From Hemibagrus wyckioides (lineage: Eukaryota; Chordata; Actinopteri; Siluriformes; Bagridae): a stretch of DNA of 64,000 bases. Positions within the stretch are counted from its first letter, which is position 1. Every line of letters starts with the position of its first letter. Below the pieces are notes generated by a model that was not told the origin of the DNA, did not search any database, and saw only the letters and a list, made by a program, of their open reading frames with translations. Below, piece after piece: positions 33,545 to 47,574 of this stretch. Both the position numbers and the translations under genes were made by a program. The stretch covers positions 7,666,199 to 7,730,198 of the forward strand of contig NC_080713.1 of assembly GCF_019097595.1 (NCBI RefSeq). Direction: 5' to 3'.

Positions 33545-34735
33545 GTTACTAAAAGGCTTGTTCTTTATTACACTAGCTCGTTGATTTCCGCTAGCTCACT
33601 AGTTACCATATATGACGTGGGGTTGTAGTAAAGAAAAGCACATTTTTTATCATTATTTCCATCTGAATCCCTCGGCCGAGACAGTAGTTGCTGATCCTCA
33701 AGACTAACTTGCTGAGTATGAGCTGTTATTTTTCATTATCTTTTTTTTTTTCTCTAGCAGTGAACTCAGCTTCATGGTTAAGATGTTTCATTAGGTTACT
33801 TGCATCGTACTTCCCATAGTTCCTCCTCTTGATATTTTAGTGTGCAGTCTGCTGTAATGCTTCAAGATCGCACGCCTCGTGTGTTCATTAGCGTAACAGC
33901 AGACGCTAGGTTTAATGTTATTACGGTACGCTAGGCTTGAGGGTGTTTTCACACAAGCTTTCGTAAACCACGAGGCACAAGCCGAGTGTGTCAGAGCTGC
34001 AGAAGTTTCTGATTTTTTTGGACAGAGCGAAAGAAAACATAACACTGGATGCACAAAATATTTGACGCAGATACCTAGCTTGTAAATTATCGAACGTCGG
34101 CTTCATGCTGTCCATGCATTTCCTTTTTTCTTTTTGGCAAAGATATCTTTACCTTATTTTTTCTGGCTAGCGTTCTCAATCAGCATTTTTTTTCCTTTTT
34201 GCTGGATTAAGTAAGTGCAGGTTGAAAACCGAACAAACGCGTCAATTTTCGCTCTGATTCAGACTTGGCAAACGGACTAATAGGTGTTAAAGCTGTCTGA
34301 ATCATCACACACTCATCTCACCCCATGCCAAGTCATCGGATAATTATAAAGACATGCTAACGCTCTTTCCGACTCTGTCGCTGTACAGAAATGCCCCAAA
34401 GGATGTCGCAGAGCTGAAAGTGTTGTTCTTCAGCACATAGCACATTTGGTGTCCCTATGGGTAATCATGCAGCAGTTTCAAGTAGAATTGTGCGATAGAA
34501 GTGATTCAGATTACAATTATATGTTTGTTTTTTTAATACATACTCATACTGCTGCTTTAGTTGTTCCTATTCACTTTCACAGCTCCAGTGCAAAACTCAA
34601 ACCTTTAAACACAAACACTGATGGACTCCGTTTGGAGAAAAGTAGAAAATAGTGTCCATCCGTCCTTAAGGCGGTTTTCACACTGGACACGTTTGCTGTG
34701 GTCCGAATCTGAGAGATATTGTTTCTCATTTGATT
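33545..34735. other. Non-coding sequence between inverted repeat arms
   Basis: About 1.2 kb lying between the inverted 75-bp blocks at 33405 and 34736. It contains GTGTTTTCACAC near 33943 and GGTTTTCACACTGG near 34674, words typical of MITE ends, but no complete element could be delimited. A poly-T stretch lies at 33741-33752. Confidence 0.4.
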
Positions 34736-34841
34736 CGAAAGGCATTTATGATGGGTATCAGAGGTGGTGGCATATTTATTCAGTCGAATTAAAGAATTCC
34801 TTGGAATCCTTAAACAAAGGATATATATCTGCCAAGGTATA

Positions 34842-35361
<520 letters not shown>

Positions 35362-35364
35362 TAT

Positions 35365-36955
35365 TCAAATTATATCACTTCCTAAACAAGTGCAGATCCG
35401 TATAAATAGTTGTTCATAGAGTTCACATTCACAAGAAACGTGGCACAGTTCCAGTGCAATCAAACTCACACCACCTCCTACCAGGGGTTTCAGGTTTGGT
35501 ACTGCGGTGTGCTTGACGGTCCACATGACAGCTTTCACATAACCATTTCCTCAAACACACTGAGCTCTGTTAGAGAAAAAACTGAAAAAACACCTAACCT
35601 GAAAGATAATTAGAGCATGATTACTAAAATATATATTGGTTTAAACTATGACCTCAGGACAAGTGGGTGTGAAAAATCCATTTGGAAAACTGTCTTCCCG
35701 TCCGGAACGTGTGTTTGTGTTTGACTGGGCCTCCTGTCACTCATTTTCTAGACGCTACCGTAGGTCTTCGGGGTAGAGATTTGTGAACATGGGCAGAAGT
35801 GGTTGGTTAAACTAATAATAGTCGTTCTCAGACCAGTTTTTATAATAATTTTACAACCCTTTCAGTCTGGATTTCTCCTGATCGTCCTTCAGCAGAGGTG
35901 TGTGTGTAAACTTCGGCATGGTTTTACAGTAACCACAGGTCACTTAAGAACTTTAATATACATGACGGCTATCTGACGTATAAAATGATGTGCAGATATT
36001 TGGTGATGAGTTATGTTCCTTTCCAGTGTGTTTTAATGGTCAGATAATACAGTGATCCTGTGAAACACACTTGACGCGTGGTCTCGGCTGACCTGAACTC
36101 ATAACATAAAACCGCTGAGCAGGCCAGGCTCTAATCTGCTTAATCGTCACCTCATCGTGTCTGTGTGTTTCTGTGCGAGAGTGTATCTGTGTCTAATCCT
36201 CACCAGTGTTTTCTGTATCACATTCGGGTTTGTGTTCGTAATGATCTTCCTCACAAAGCACCAATCAGATCACCCTCCCGAGTATACAGAGCCTACTGAC
36301 AGAAACCAGCATGCATAATACAGATATTATCAGCCTGAAGACTCGCATTCATTCAGCACTGTGACGGCCTCCACATTTCAAAGCGCTATAGAAAACGGAG
36401 AGAAAGAGCAGAGGAGGAACCGTCAGACACTCTTTGTGCGAGTGTACAGTAACGTCTCTTTCTCATCTCTCCCTCGTCCCAACGTCCCTCCCGTTTCTCT
36501 ACCTCTGTCTGACCCCAGAGCGCGGTAGGGGTGGTGTTGTGGGCGCCCGAGAGTACAGTACGGTTCTGGACTCTATTTGCATTTGCTGGGAAAATGGATT
36601 ACAAATGACAGGACCAGGAGGGGGAGGCTTCGTTCTGTCTACTTTCCTTATGAGTTATGAGCTCTTTATCTGCTTTATCTCTTCTCATAGACGATTAGTG
36701 CCTGCCAAGTTATTAGCCAAAGCTATTAATCGGCGGTTAATGCAAAATATGTCACAAGCGCTGGAGAGTCTACATCTGCTCGGCTAAACGACCGAGAAAT
36801 GTTTTGCCATGCATTTAAGTAGGTCTAGTGTTGTGAGCAGAATGACTGTTACCGCCAAGAAAGCTAAGCCTTTGTATGTATGTTTACTGTTATGATACAT
36901 GAGACAAGTTTATTTCACACGTTATAGTATAGCTATATAGTAGATGCTTAGTTGC
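35365..36955. other. Non-coding sequence with a strong candidate conserved block
   Basis: No repeat was recognised. The interval 36555-36790 contains an octamer ATTTGCAT (about 36576-36583), CTATTAATCGGCGGTTAATGC and ATGCAAAATATG, and lacks simple repeats. See findings. Confidence 0.5.
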
Positions 36956-36959
36956 TGTG

Positions 36960-37935
<976 letters not shown>

Positions 37936-37939
37936 TGTT

Positions 37940-40010
37940 GCTCTTACCAGCCTCTCTCTTTTCTTTCTTGAAGTTAAGACAAAAATTCAGCTTGTCTTAT
38001 TACCAGAAATCTTCTGGAGATCTCATCACAGAAAACGCCACCACATCAGTGGATATAAGTTTGTTAAATAACAATAATATCTTTTATTAGTAGTTTGAAA
38101 TTATGTTAAATATCTGCTATATAGGTTCCAAGTGTGATTAAAAAACAGGAGCATATTAGAACAGGAGCATTATATGAATCAAAGCTGCAACTAGTGTCAG
38201 AGCTGCTGTAATCTAAACTGTGTGACCAATCAGATTCATGAATTTTGTAGTCTGAATGAGTGTAAAACAGTACACCTTATTTTCATGTAATTTTGGATCT
38301 CTTCCACACGTCCCTCAGTCCCTGCGCAGCTCCTCTGAAATTGCACAAAGCTTTATTAGGCAGATTTTTAATTAGAACTTAGAAGAACATAGCTGGTGGG
38401 AAGAAGGAAAGCTCCTGATGAAGACCACCTCCTCCTCCTCCTCCTCCTCCTCCAGGCTCTGCAGCAGCGTCAGACCCCCTGCCTCATGTCATTTCCCTTC
38501 ATCAGAAGCGTCATCACTCCTCATTAGATTGTCATCGGTGCTCTCTGGTTACCGGAAGAGCCTGTGAAGTTCAGCACCCCCCGTAGCTCGTCTCTCATCC
38601 TGTTTGCTCGTAACGTCAAGAAAACACACACTCGCACAGAAAACCAAGGCCTCTGAGGAGTCAGTAGGGAGCCCGTTTAGCTAGCGTGCGCTCTTGTGTT
38701 TCTTAGCCACTAAACAGGGCTGACGCTCAGGGACTAATGAAATGAGAAAGCTCTGCAAGCAGGAGGTGCTTCACTTTCAATTCGAGTGCGGCTCGAACCA
38801 TTCAAACTTCCAGCGCACTCCTCTTCAATACGGCTTCAGTTCAGCACAGCCCGTGTTGACAGCTCGCTGATCGGCTTCATTTAATGCATTCAGCACCGCA
38901 CACGTCCCGGTGCTGTACATGACTCACACATGCTTACTGCGGCATGCGCTGTGTGTGTGTGTGTGTGTGTACCCGCACACACTCCGGACCACAGCTGTGG
39001 AGCTGTAACCCAGGCTGTCATCATTACTCAGCTCCCTGCAGGGGAGTGTAGGTCTGAGTGTGTCCAGGGAGGAGAAAAAGGGAGGCACAGGAGATTTCGA
39101 ACAGAAATGACCAAATGGACTTATAACAATTTGATCATTCCTACACAATCCTACACACAGTCCTGAGGCATTGACTCATTGTGTGAGTTTGCCATGATTT
39201 TTTGCTTTCTAAATGTAAAAATGTATGAGATTTTTCTCTCAATTTTCTAATTGCTCTTAAATCATTATTAAATGAGCTTTTTAAGCATGCATCTTGATCT
39301 TGTAAACCATAACATTGCCATGCTTCAAATCTAGCACTTTCTTTTTTTTTTTTATTCATACACAACACAAAGGATCAGCTGCATCAATCCAAATGAAATC
39401 ATGTCTTGAAGATGGTTGTCTGTAGTATCAGGAATCGCATTAGGTGGAATGGATTCTGCGTAACACGTTGGCTATCAAGTTGTAAAACATGGTGCTGCTT
39501 GAAGACAGACAAAGATAAATTGTGCTTTATTTTATGTGTGTTTCTTTTTAGGCATCCTGTTCCAACATTAATAGCCTCTGCTGTCTGACTCCAGCACAGA
39601 GACATGAACCTTTATCGGCTGCATCCTAGCTTCTCGTGCCTGTGCCTGCCGAACAGATAAAGCCATGCTAGCCTTCACGCATGGAATGTTTTTGGTCTCT
39701 ATGAGGGTTTAAATTAAGACAATGAAACAGTGTGTGGTTTCATCAATCAGTGCTACTTTACTGTACAAGTGTCTCTCCGCTGCAGTACAACATGGAGTTT
39801 TATCATGAGCTTAGTTACAGCTACTTTAAATCATGTTTATTTACTTCAGTTTTCCAAGCACTACTGAACTTCTGGAAAAGAAGTGGAAAAAGCTTCTTCT
39901 TTTCTTTTTTTTTTTTTCCCCTCCTTAAAATGTGCCACTACACTGCGCCTCCAGCAACACGAGTGATACTATCTTCAATCCAGGAATATTCAATTCAATT
40001 GAATTTAAAA
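37940..40010. other. Non-coding sequence
   Basis: It contains a CTC trinucleotide run at 38427-38453 and TG at 38950-38970. The segment 38290-38420 is unique and may be conserved (TTTTTAATTAGAACTTAG). No exon was recognised. Confidence 0.5.
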
Positions 40011-40011
40011 A

Positions 40012-40076
40012 ATCTTATTTATTTATTTATTTATTTATTTATCAATTTTATTTAATTTATAAATTATTTATAAATT

Positions 40077-40107
<31 letters not shown>

Positions 40108-40345
40108 TCAATTTTATTTTATTTATAAATTATTTAAATTCTATTTATTTATTTATCAATTTTATTTAATTTATAAATTATTTATAAATTCTATTTATTT
40201 ATTTATCAGTTTTATTTAATTTATAAATTATTTATAAACTCTATTTATTTATTTATTTATTTATTTATAAATTCTATTTAATTTATAAATTATTTATAAA
40301 TTTTATTTATTTATTTATACATTTATGTATTTATTAAATAAATAA
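40012..40345. repeat. (TTTA)n array with ~70-bp higher-order period
   Basis: TTTA tetranucleotides separated by the recurring phrase ATCAATTTTATTTAATTTATAAATTATTTATAAATT at intervals of about 60-75 bases. Apparent Leu/Ile/Tyr reading frames are artefacts. Confidence 0.9.
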
Positions 40346-40349
40346 ATAA

Positions 40350-41424
40350 ATAGTAGTAGTGAAGTAAAGAGTAGTTAAGAGAAAGATCATTGCAAATACA
40401 AAACAAAATACAATAACATAAATAAAATACAATTGTTGTAATGATGATAAATGGAATAAAAGAAAATATCTGTAAAAGTAAACATCTGTATAAAATATCT
40501 GTAGATAAATAATAAACTGTTTAAACTGTGACAATAGGTACAGCTTAATAGCCGAAACAAAAGAAGAGGAAGAGGAAGAAAGTAGAAGAAGGTGAAATAG
40601 ATGGATGCACAATAAAACAATGGGATATTGCACACAATCTCTTGATTTCTTTTAATCGCCAGTGGCAGCAAGCAGTTCCTGACCTGTTCCCTACTCACAG
40701 CTCTCCATCCTGGCTGCCTGAGCTTCAGTCAGATATATTTACTCCAAGAAGTATTAAGGAAATGGAGTAAAGTCCCTCACTAAAGAGATGTTGAGTTTGT
40801 CAGAGAAGACCATTTTCTTGGAACTGGTTACAGCCGGCTGTACAACTGATACGAATTACCCAGGCCTCTTTAAAATGGCTTTGATTTATAATTGCTTGCA
40901 GTCATTTACATATAAACTTAATGACACTCTACGGCTTCAGATTTTTGTTCTGGGTGATTAAATCATTAATAAAGGTCTTGCTAATGAGAAATTGTGAGCA
41001 CAAAAAAAAACAAAACAATGCCCCCCCCCCCCAAACCTACTGCCAGCGCTGTAAGGAAGCAACACTGTACATGGTCCACATTAGACAGGAAGGAATTGTG
41101 ATGTCTGGCTGAAGACTCGAAGCTCACAGCTGGAGGAAGTGGCTTACATTCTTTCGAGAGGTCAAACATGTTGGAGGAAAGCCGCTGGAGATTGTGTAAC
41201 CGTGGACTGAATGCACCATTAGAGAATCAAACACACTCAAAATTCCAGTCTGGTCAGCAAATTGGCTTTTCAGTGAAGACACATGCTCAACTTCTTATTC
41301 CAAGGTGATGCTAGTATGGAGGGGGTTTTTGTGTGTGATTGCTGCAATGCTTAAAGGAATCAACAGAGATTTGTAGGTTCCTCATTACACCAAATCATTC
41401 AGCCAGAAGACTCCCCCCGCCCGT
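40350..41424. other. Non-coding sequence, possibly an old retroposon body at left
   Basis: The stretch 40384-40640 is A-rich, ends near TGCACAATAAAACAATGGGATATTGCAC and abuts the TTTA array. It may be a decayed retroposon read on the minus strand, but no coding remnant was seen. A C run lies at 41022-41032. Confidence 0.35.
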
Positions 41425-41428
41425 CATA

Positions 41429-42028
41429 CACTATATTGCCAAAAGTTTTGGGACATCTCTCTAAATGGCTTGGCCCCTTTGGTTACAGTGAAAGAAACTC
41501 TTAATGCTTCAGTATACCAAGACATTTTGGACAATTTCATGCTCCCATCTTTGTGGGAACTGTTTGGTGATGACCACTTCCTGTTCCAACATGACTGCAC
41601 ACCAGTGCACAAAGCAAGGTCCATAAAGACATGGATGAGCGAGTTTGGTGTGGAGGAACTTCACAGAGTCCTGACCTCAACCTGATAGAACACCTTTGAG
41701 ATGAATTACAGCGGAGACTGAGAGCCAGGCCTTCTCGTCCAGCATCAGTGCCTGACCTCTCAAATGTGCTTCTAGAGGAATGGTCAAAAATTCCCATAGA
41801 CACACTCCTAAACCTTGTGGAAAGCCTTCCCAGAAGAGTTGTTATAGCTGCAAAGGGCGGGACAACTCCATATCACGTTCATGTGCATGTAAAGGCAGAC
41901 GTCCCAGTTTTGGCCTGGCTCGCAGTCTCCGCTCTAATTCATCCCAAAGGTGTTCTATCAGGTTGAGGTCAGGACTAGTCTAGTTCCTCCACACCAAACT
42001 CGCTCATCCATGTCTTTATGGATCTTTA
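41429..42028. mobile_element. Tc1-like element, family B, internally inverted copy sharing a junction with 31523
   Basis: The left end is TA plus CACTATATTGCCAAAAG. The + strand DDE-half runs through AGCCAGGCCTTCTCGTCC to CATGTAAAGGCAGACGTCCCA at about 41905. The sequence then reads GTTTTGGCCTGGCTCGCAG and continues as the reverse complement of the family's middle (to about 42028). The junction CCCAGTTTTGGCCTGGCTC is also present, reversed, in the copy at 31523. Confidence 0.85.
41470..41870 (+). pseudogene. Tc1-like transposase fragment, C-terminal DDE half
   Basis: It encodes NASVYQDILDNFMLPSLWE and FLFQHDCTPVHKARS with the second catalytic aspartate. The WPAQSPDL region has been lost by a small deletion, and a stop interrupts the glutamate-bearing segment. 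The C-terminal LLNLVESLPRR part is recognisable in a second frame. Confidence 0.8.
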
Positions 42029-42029
42029 T

Positions 42030-43570
42030 TCTCACGATCTTACATACGATCTCGTCTAATTAGGTCAGCTTAGTTAAAAATAAATTAATCCCTGCAGTAC
42101 TATATCACTGATGCCTTATTATCCCAGAGGGATTGAAAATTGAATCTCAGTCACTCCATCATTTGTCTGTTCCTATCTTGACACGGACAACGGAAACGCT
42201 CGAGCAGATCTAATAACAACTGGTTTGCTCACATTTAACAATCATGTACTGTATGTGTGTGGCTCAGAAAGCATGTCAGTATGCTGGTGCAGCAGACAAT
42301 AATCTAATCTCTAACCTGTCTGACGCCAGCACCGCTGCGCACATGCCTACCGTGTGTGTGTGTGTGTGTATCTTTGTTAAAGGCAACGTGAGTCATATCT
42401 ATAGTACAGGCTTTGGCAGAGCTGTCATGCCTCAGAGGTGAGCTAAGTTTCCTTCTTCAAACTTTGTTATTAAAGTAATGCTGTAGTGTATTTGTTTTCT
42501 TGTAGAGTATGAGCTGAACAGCACAGGAGAAGGGCTGTTAAGATGTCTGGAATATGTGTGTGTGTGTGTGTCTCCTGACTAAAACATTGCCTGACTGAGG
42601 CTCTGTTCATCAAAGCTGAGGTCAAACACTGAAAGAAGCTATCACTGCTTCAGTTTTATCCTCATTTTGCACACTTGGTCCTCGGTTTCTTCAGGAACAG
42701 GCAACATTATCTTCCTATTTATTAACCAGACGCATTATTTTCCGAAATCGGCCACGGTGATTTCATTACCTGCTTATGATTTCATATATAAGCACAATAA
42801 GTCAGATTTTTTTCTCTCTATTTGTGCAGTGTTTGTTTTATATAATATACAGTGGGCTTTGTAATGCTGTAATATTTATAATATATGTCACATTAGATGC
42901 TCAGTGTAATGCTTAACCAAAGTACCCTAGAGTAAAGACTTTGCAAATATCAGCTCAGGTTCTTCCTGGAAAAACCCCTCCCAGTATGCATACACACACA
43001 CACAGACACACACACTCCAGAGTCCAAGGCCCTTAGAGCACTTCATTCCCATAACAGGAATCTGGCCCGCCCCTCATTAGCATATAAGAGAGAAGAGCGT
43101 TTGCACGAACACACACACACACAAACTGCTCAGTGTGCCCTTCACTCAGTCTGAATTCAGGGAATAATAAATCAGCAAGGCAACCCAATTAGGCTTGGAA
43201 ATCTACATCACACCGCACTGCATTATGGGATTGTTGCACCATTTTGCAAAGGCTAGTTAGTTCTCTATTTGCATGGCTACAAACATGTCTACACACACCG
43301 TGACATTTCTGTTTGTGGTTTTCCAGACTGATCATGCTTAAAAGGAAAAGAGGGTGCTATCCAGACAGTTCAGACAAATGTCGTGCAACATTATACAGAC
43401 AAAATGAGTCTAACTGAGAGTGTGGAGCCATGTGACCTTCCAAGCAGACTGGTGTAATGCTCTGGGCATGCCTTCTTTTACTCTGTATTCATGCAGATCA
43501 CAAGTTTTCAAGCTTGTGTCATTTGTAGTTTGTTTCTTGAGGGCGTGTACCTTCATGGAGACTAATAGGT
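42030..43570. other. Non-coding sequence with short TG/CA runs
   Basis: TG runs at 42353-42368 and 42556-42572, and CA runs at 42992-43014 and 43109-43124. Nothing else was recognised. Confidence 0.55.
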
Positions 43571-43574
43571 AACT

Positions 43575-43865
43575 AGGCTGCACAGAGGCCACACCTCCTT
43601 CATTGAGACTGACAGACACGGAGGCCACACCTCTTTCACTGAAACTGACAGACACGTCTCTTTCACTGATACTGACATGCACAAAGGCCACACCTCCTTC
43701 ACTGAGGCCATGCCTCTTTTACTGAGACTGACAGGCACAAAGGCCACACCTCTTTCACTGAGACTGATATGCACAGAGACCACGCCTCTTTCACAGAGGC
43801 CACGCCTCTTTTACAGAGACTGACAGTCACAGAGGCCACACCTCCTTCACTAATACTGACATGGC
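43575..43865. repeat. ~36-bp minisatellite (CACTGAGACTGACAGGCACAAAGGCCACACCTCTTT)
   Basis: About eight imperfect copies containing ACTGAGACTGACA and GAGGCCACACCTC, with partial units in between. On the minus strand it stays open as a repeat peptide rich in SVSVKEVWP-like units, but nothing suggests a real protein. Confidence 0.85.
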
Positions 43866-43869
43866 ACAG

Positions 43870-45179
43870 GCACAGTGTTTCTAATTCAGTCCAGCCAAGT
43901 CAAACACTGTTCACTTGTCTGTGAGCAATTTTTTAATTACCACATTCCCCAGCGTTTAATTATGGGCTGTTCGAGTCTTGTTGTCATGGCAAATTGCTTT
44001 AATTTCGGGAACGTACTACATACAAGCTACAGTGCACATGCATGCACTTAAAATGAGTCACTGGTGTCATACAGCTGCTTTATTTAACCATGAGTCTAAT
44101 GATGACGTGTTCACATGTCCATGTGTCAAAAGTGAGATTCCAACTGAACTGGAAGTTTCTGTCATTTTAACAGCTTGAATTCCTCAGTGTGGCGTTGATA
44201 TCGCATGTTCGTCATGTTTACACGTTTAAGCCTCGTGGCAGCGAGTCTCTGGCAAACATTTTTGACTTTTAGCCAAAATAAACAGCTGTTCCTGCATTTA
44301 TTGTTGTCGTCATGATCGATTGCTGCTGTCACTTGTGAATGCTCAAGCCCATCTGTAATATACCTTCAGTGTTCACGACTCCGGAAGTCCAGAATATTGC
44401 ATGGGTGTGTCTCATCCCGAGTGGAACTACCATATTAACCACAGAGGCTTTATGTTCAGGATGATTCTGTCTCCGCTTTTGCATTGTTCAAGGAAAAGAC
44501 TTAACATTTAGTTAGTTAAATTTTAGCCTCATTCAGATAGCTAGCTCATGGGCTGAAGTTGTATGTCCTTGTTGCCTAGCAACAGTGTTCTCACCACCAG
44601 TTTTAGTGGTTAGTATATTTCCCTTTCCATGTTAAAATCACAAATTTGCTCCTTGCTTTTGAATGCACATGTTACCATAAGGAAGGTGTGTGTGTGTCTC
44701 TGTGTGTGTGTCTCTGTGTGTGTGTCTGTGCAATACCTCAGAATCCCTGCACTCTGCCCTTAGCATGCTGCATCAGGGCATGCTAGGTACAATGTGTTGT
44801 ACTGCGTTGCCATGGTGACGGGAAAAGGTCTGCATAGTGGACACAGTCATCATGTACCTGTGTGTACTCACTCTCATACACAGATACAGTCAGTATGGAT
44901 GTACATATAGATGTGGACTTGTAAGTTTATGACATGAGAGCACACACACACACACACACAGTATGAAAAACATGCCCGGTGTGTTGAATGTGGAGCAACT
45001 AGAGCTGAATTGATACGTATTGATGGAGTGTGTGTGTGTGTGTGTGTAGTGGAGAGTGGCATTCCTGCCTCCCCATGCAAGTATGTGTATGTGAGAGAGA
45101 GACACAATCAATATTCATCTCCCTTGCACATAGCACAGCCTAATTTTTTCCGCATGTATGAGCTCTGATGTGCAAGGAG

Positions 45180-45180
<1 letters not shown>
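43870..45180. other. Non-coding sequence with short CA/TG runs
   Basis: TG and TCTGTG runs at 44684-44730, CA at 44941-44960, TG at 45030-45048. No exon was recognised. Confidence 0.55.

Positions 45181-45182
<2 letters not shown>

Positions 45183-45213
<31 letters not shown>
45183..45213. repeat. (TG)n microsatellite
   Basis: About 15 TG units. Confidence 0.9.
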
Positions 45214-45220
<7 letters not shown>

Positions 45221-45347
45221 AAAGAGAGAAACCGGTTAGCTCGGCATTACAAGTACGCACAGACAAAAGCTGTCAGCTCATACTTATCAAATATATTGCG
45301 ACTCTATTGTCTGATGACACGGTACAGAGGTGCCCAAAGGCACTGTC

Positions 45348-45350
<3 letters not shown>

Positions 45351-45404
<54 letters not shown>
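45351..45404. repeat. (CA)n microsatellite
   Basis: About 27 uninterrupted CA units. The nearby TG run at 45183 is its complement, 140 bases away, so the pair can in principle form a long hairpin. Confidence 0.95.
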
Positions 45405-45408
<4 letters not shown>

Positions 45409-45509
45409 GTCATTATTCAGCACAGGGACGTTATTTTGCACCACTTGTGTGCTCCATATGCCCCCTGAACATTTTCCAGTGCCTGTCTTGTATGTGAAGG
45501 TGTGAAGGG

Positions 45510-46110
45510 AGTTGCTCTGGCTGTGTTCCAAATCGAAGCACCCTAAAGCAACGAAGCCAAGTATTACATTTAGACACTCTCCGAAGAATCTCCCGAAATT
45601 TAGTCGATCAGCCAAGATCTTCGGTTTACGAATATCTTTCATTCGCTTTTATGGACACCGAAGATCCGTTTGAGGAACAAAAGCATGTCCCAGCACCCAA
45701 ACCAGCAGTAGTCACCATCTTGGAGCTGGACCGAAAGCACTATTCAGATTGGATTAGTTAAACAGAAGGAGGTGGGGGTAATGGCATTACTCAGCCCCAT
45801 CCAAATCCATCATCTTGAGTAATAAAGGACAAAGCGGGACAAATCGGTTTTGTATTCAAATGAGGCGCATGTAGTACGCACACGAGGACGATGCGGGCAT
45901 CACCAAGACCCGCTCATGTCTGTGATTGATCAGTGATCACTTATCCTGTGAGAATGGCTCAGGATTATACAGAGCAGAATGAAGCAGTAAGTTAGACTAG
46001 AGAAGAGTGTTCATGTTCACACTGCATTTTGGGTAACAGAGAAAAACCTCCATGGAAGTGCCTCTGACTTGTTTTTATATTTATGTACGTGATGAGTGAC
46101 TAATCATAGA
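45510..46110. other. Non-coding, possible MITE end
   Basis: GGCTGTGTTCCAAATCGAAG at 45519 resembles the CGTCCCAAAT type of MITE end seen at 14350, but no partner end was found. Confidence 0.35.
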
Positions 46111-46115
46111 TCTGA

Positions 46116-46190
46116 GCTCTCTCTCTCTCTCTCTCACTTTATCTGTCTCTCCCTCTGCCTCTCTCTCTTATGCACTCTCTTTCTCTGTTG

Positions 46191-46226
<36 letters not shown>

Positions 46227-46407
46227 GTCTTTCTCTCTCTCTCACTTTATCTGTCTCTCCCTCTCATGCACTCTCTGTCGCTCTCTCTGTCTCTCTCTCT
46301 CTCTCTCACTCCCTCTCTCTCTTTCTCTCACTCTCATGCACTCTCTTTCTCTGTCGCTCTCTCTCTCTCTCGCTCTCTCTCTCTCTGTGTGTGTCTTTGT
46401 CTGTGTG

Positions 46408-46449
<42 letters not shown>

Positions 46450-46453
46450 TGTG
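46116..46453. repeat. (CT)n compound microsatellite ending in (TG)n
   Basis: Cryptically repeated CTCT with interruptions of CTCATGCACTCTCTTTCTCTG every ~60-80 bases, then TG repeats to 46453. The interruptions recur in order, which suggests duplication of a larger unit inside the array. Confidence 0.95.
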
Positions 46454-46624
46454 TGCTTAGTCAGTAATAGCAGACTCTCCTGTCAGGATGTCACTCTCGC
46501 CAGCTAAAGATGGCTCACTGATATCCATGCTCTTGCTGCTCCAGCACAGCGTTTCTATAGCAACAAATATCTGCTACTTTTTAAACATCATGTAAGAGTT
46601 TCCAACTAAAAAAAAAAAGGTTCA

Positions 46625-47570
46625 TATTTAGTACTGATTTATAGATTAGATATTTAGTACAGATTTATAGATTAGATATTTAGTACAGATTTATAGATTA
46701 GATATTTAGTACTGATTTATAGATTAGATATTTAGTACTGATTTATAGATTAGATATTTAGTACAGATTTATAGATTAGATATTTAGTACTGATTTATAG
46801 ATTAGATATTTAGTACTGATTTATAGATTAGATATTTAGTACTGATTTATAGATTAGATATTTAGTACAGATTTATAGATTAGATATTTAGTACTGATTT
46901 ATAGATTAGATATTTAGTACTGATTAATAGATTAGATATTTAGTACTGATTTATAGATTAGATATTTAGGACTGGTTTATAGATTAGATATTTAGGACTG
47001 GTTTATAGATTAGATATTTAGTACTGATTTATAGATTAGATATTTAGTACTGATTTATAGATTAGATATTTAGTACTGATTAATAGAGAAGATATTTAGT
47101 ACTGATTTATAGATTAGATATTTAGTACTGATTTATAAATTAGATATTTAGTACTGATTAATAGATTAGATATTTAGTACTGATTTATAGATTAGATATT
47201 TAGTACTGATTTATAGATTAGATATTTAGTACTGATTAATAGAGAAGATATTTTGTACTGATTTATAGATTAGATATTTAGTACTGATTTATAAATTAGA
47301 TATTTAGTACTGATTTATAGATTAGATATTTAGTACTGATTTATAGATTAGATATTTAGTACTGATTTATAGATTAGATATTTAGTACTGATTTATAAAT
47401 TAGATATTTAGTACTGATTTATAGATTAGATATTTAGTACTGATTTATAGATTAGATATTTAGTACTGATTTATAGATTAGATATTTAGTACTGATTTAT
47501 AGATTAGATATTTAGTACTGATTTATAGATTAGATATGTAGTACTGATTTGTAGATTAGACATGCTCCAC
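46625..47570. repeat. 26-bp minisatellite, about 36 copies
   Basis: The unit TTATAGATTAGATATTTAGTACTGAT repeats with a constant 26-base period and very low divergence. Variant units (AATAGAGAAG at 47081 and 47237; TATAAATTAG at 47133, 47289 and 47393) recur at multiples of 26: 156 bases apart, then 104. This shows that blocks of several units were duplicated together. Two adjacent GGACTGGTTT variants lie near 46970-47000. No coding potential is suggested. Confidence 0.97.
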
Positions 47571-47574
47571 CCCC

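Noticed and set aside
36434..36787. Possible 117-residue protein
   Set aside because: The sequence looks like regulatory non-coding DNA with octamer-like sites, and no protein family is recognised.
39732..40219. Hydrophobic Leu/Ile/Tyr-rich frames resembling a membrane protein
   Set aside because: Translation of the TTTA repeat.
46096..46467. Ser/Leu/Cys-rich frame of ~120 codons
   Set aside because: Pure CT/TG simple repeat.
46625..47570. CRISPR array or centromeric satellite
   Set aside because: Head-to-tail 26-base units without spacers, so not CRISPR. At under 1 kb it is too short to claim a centromere.
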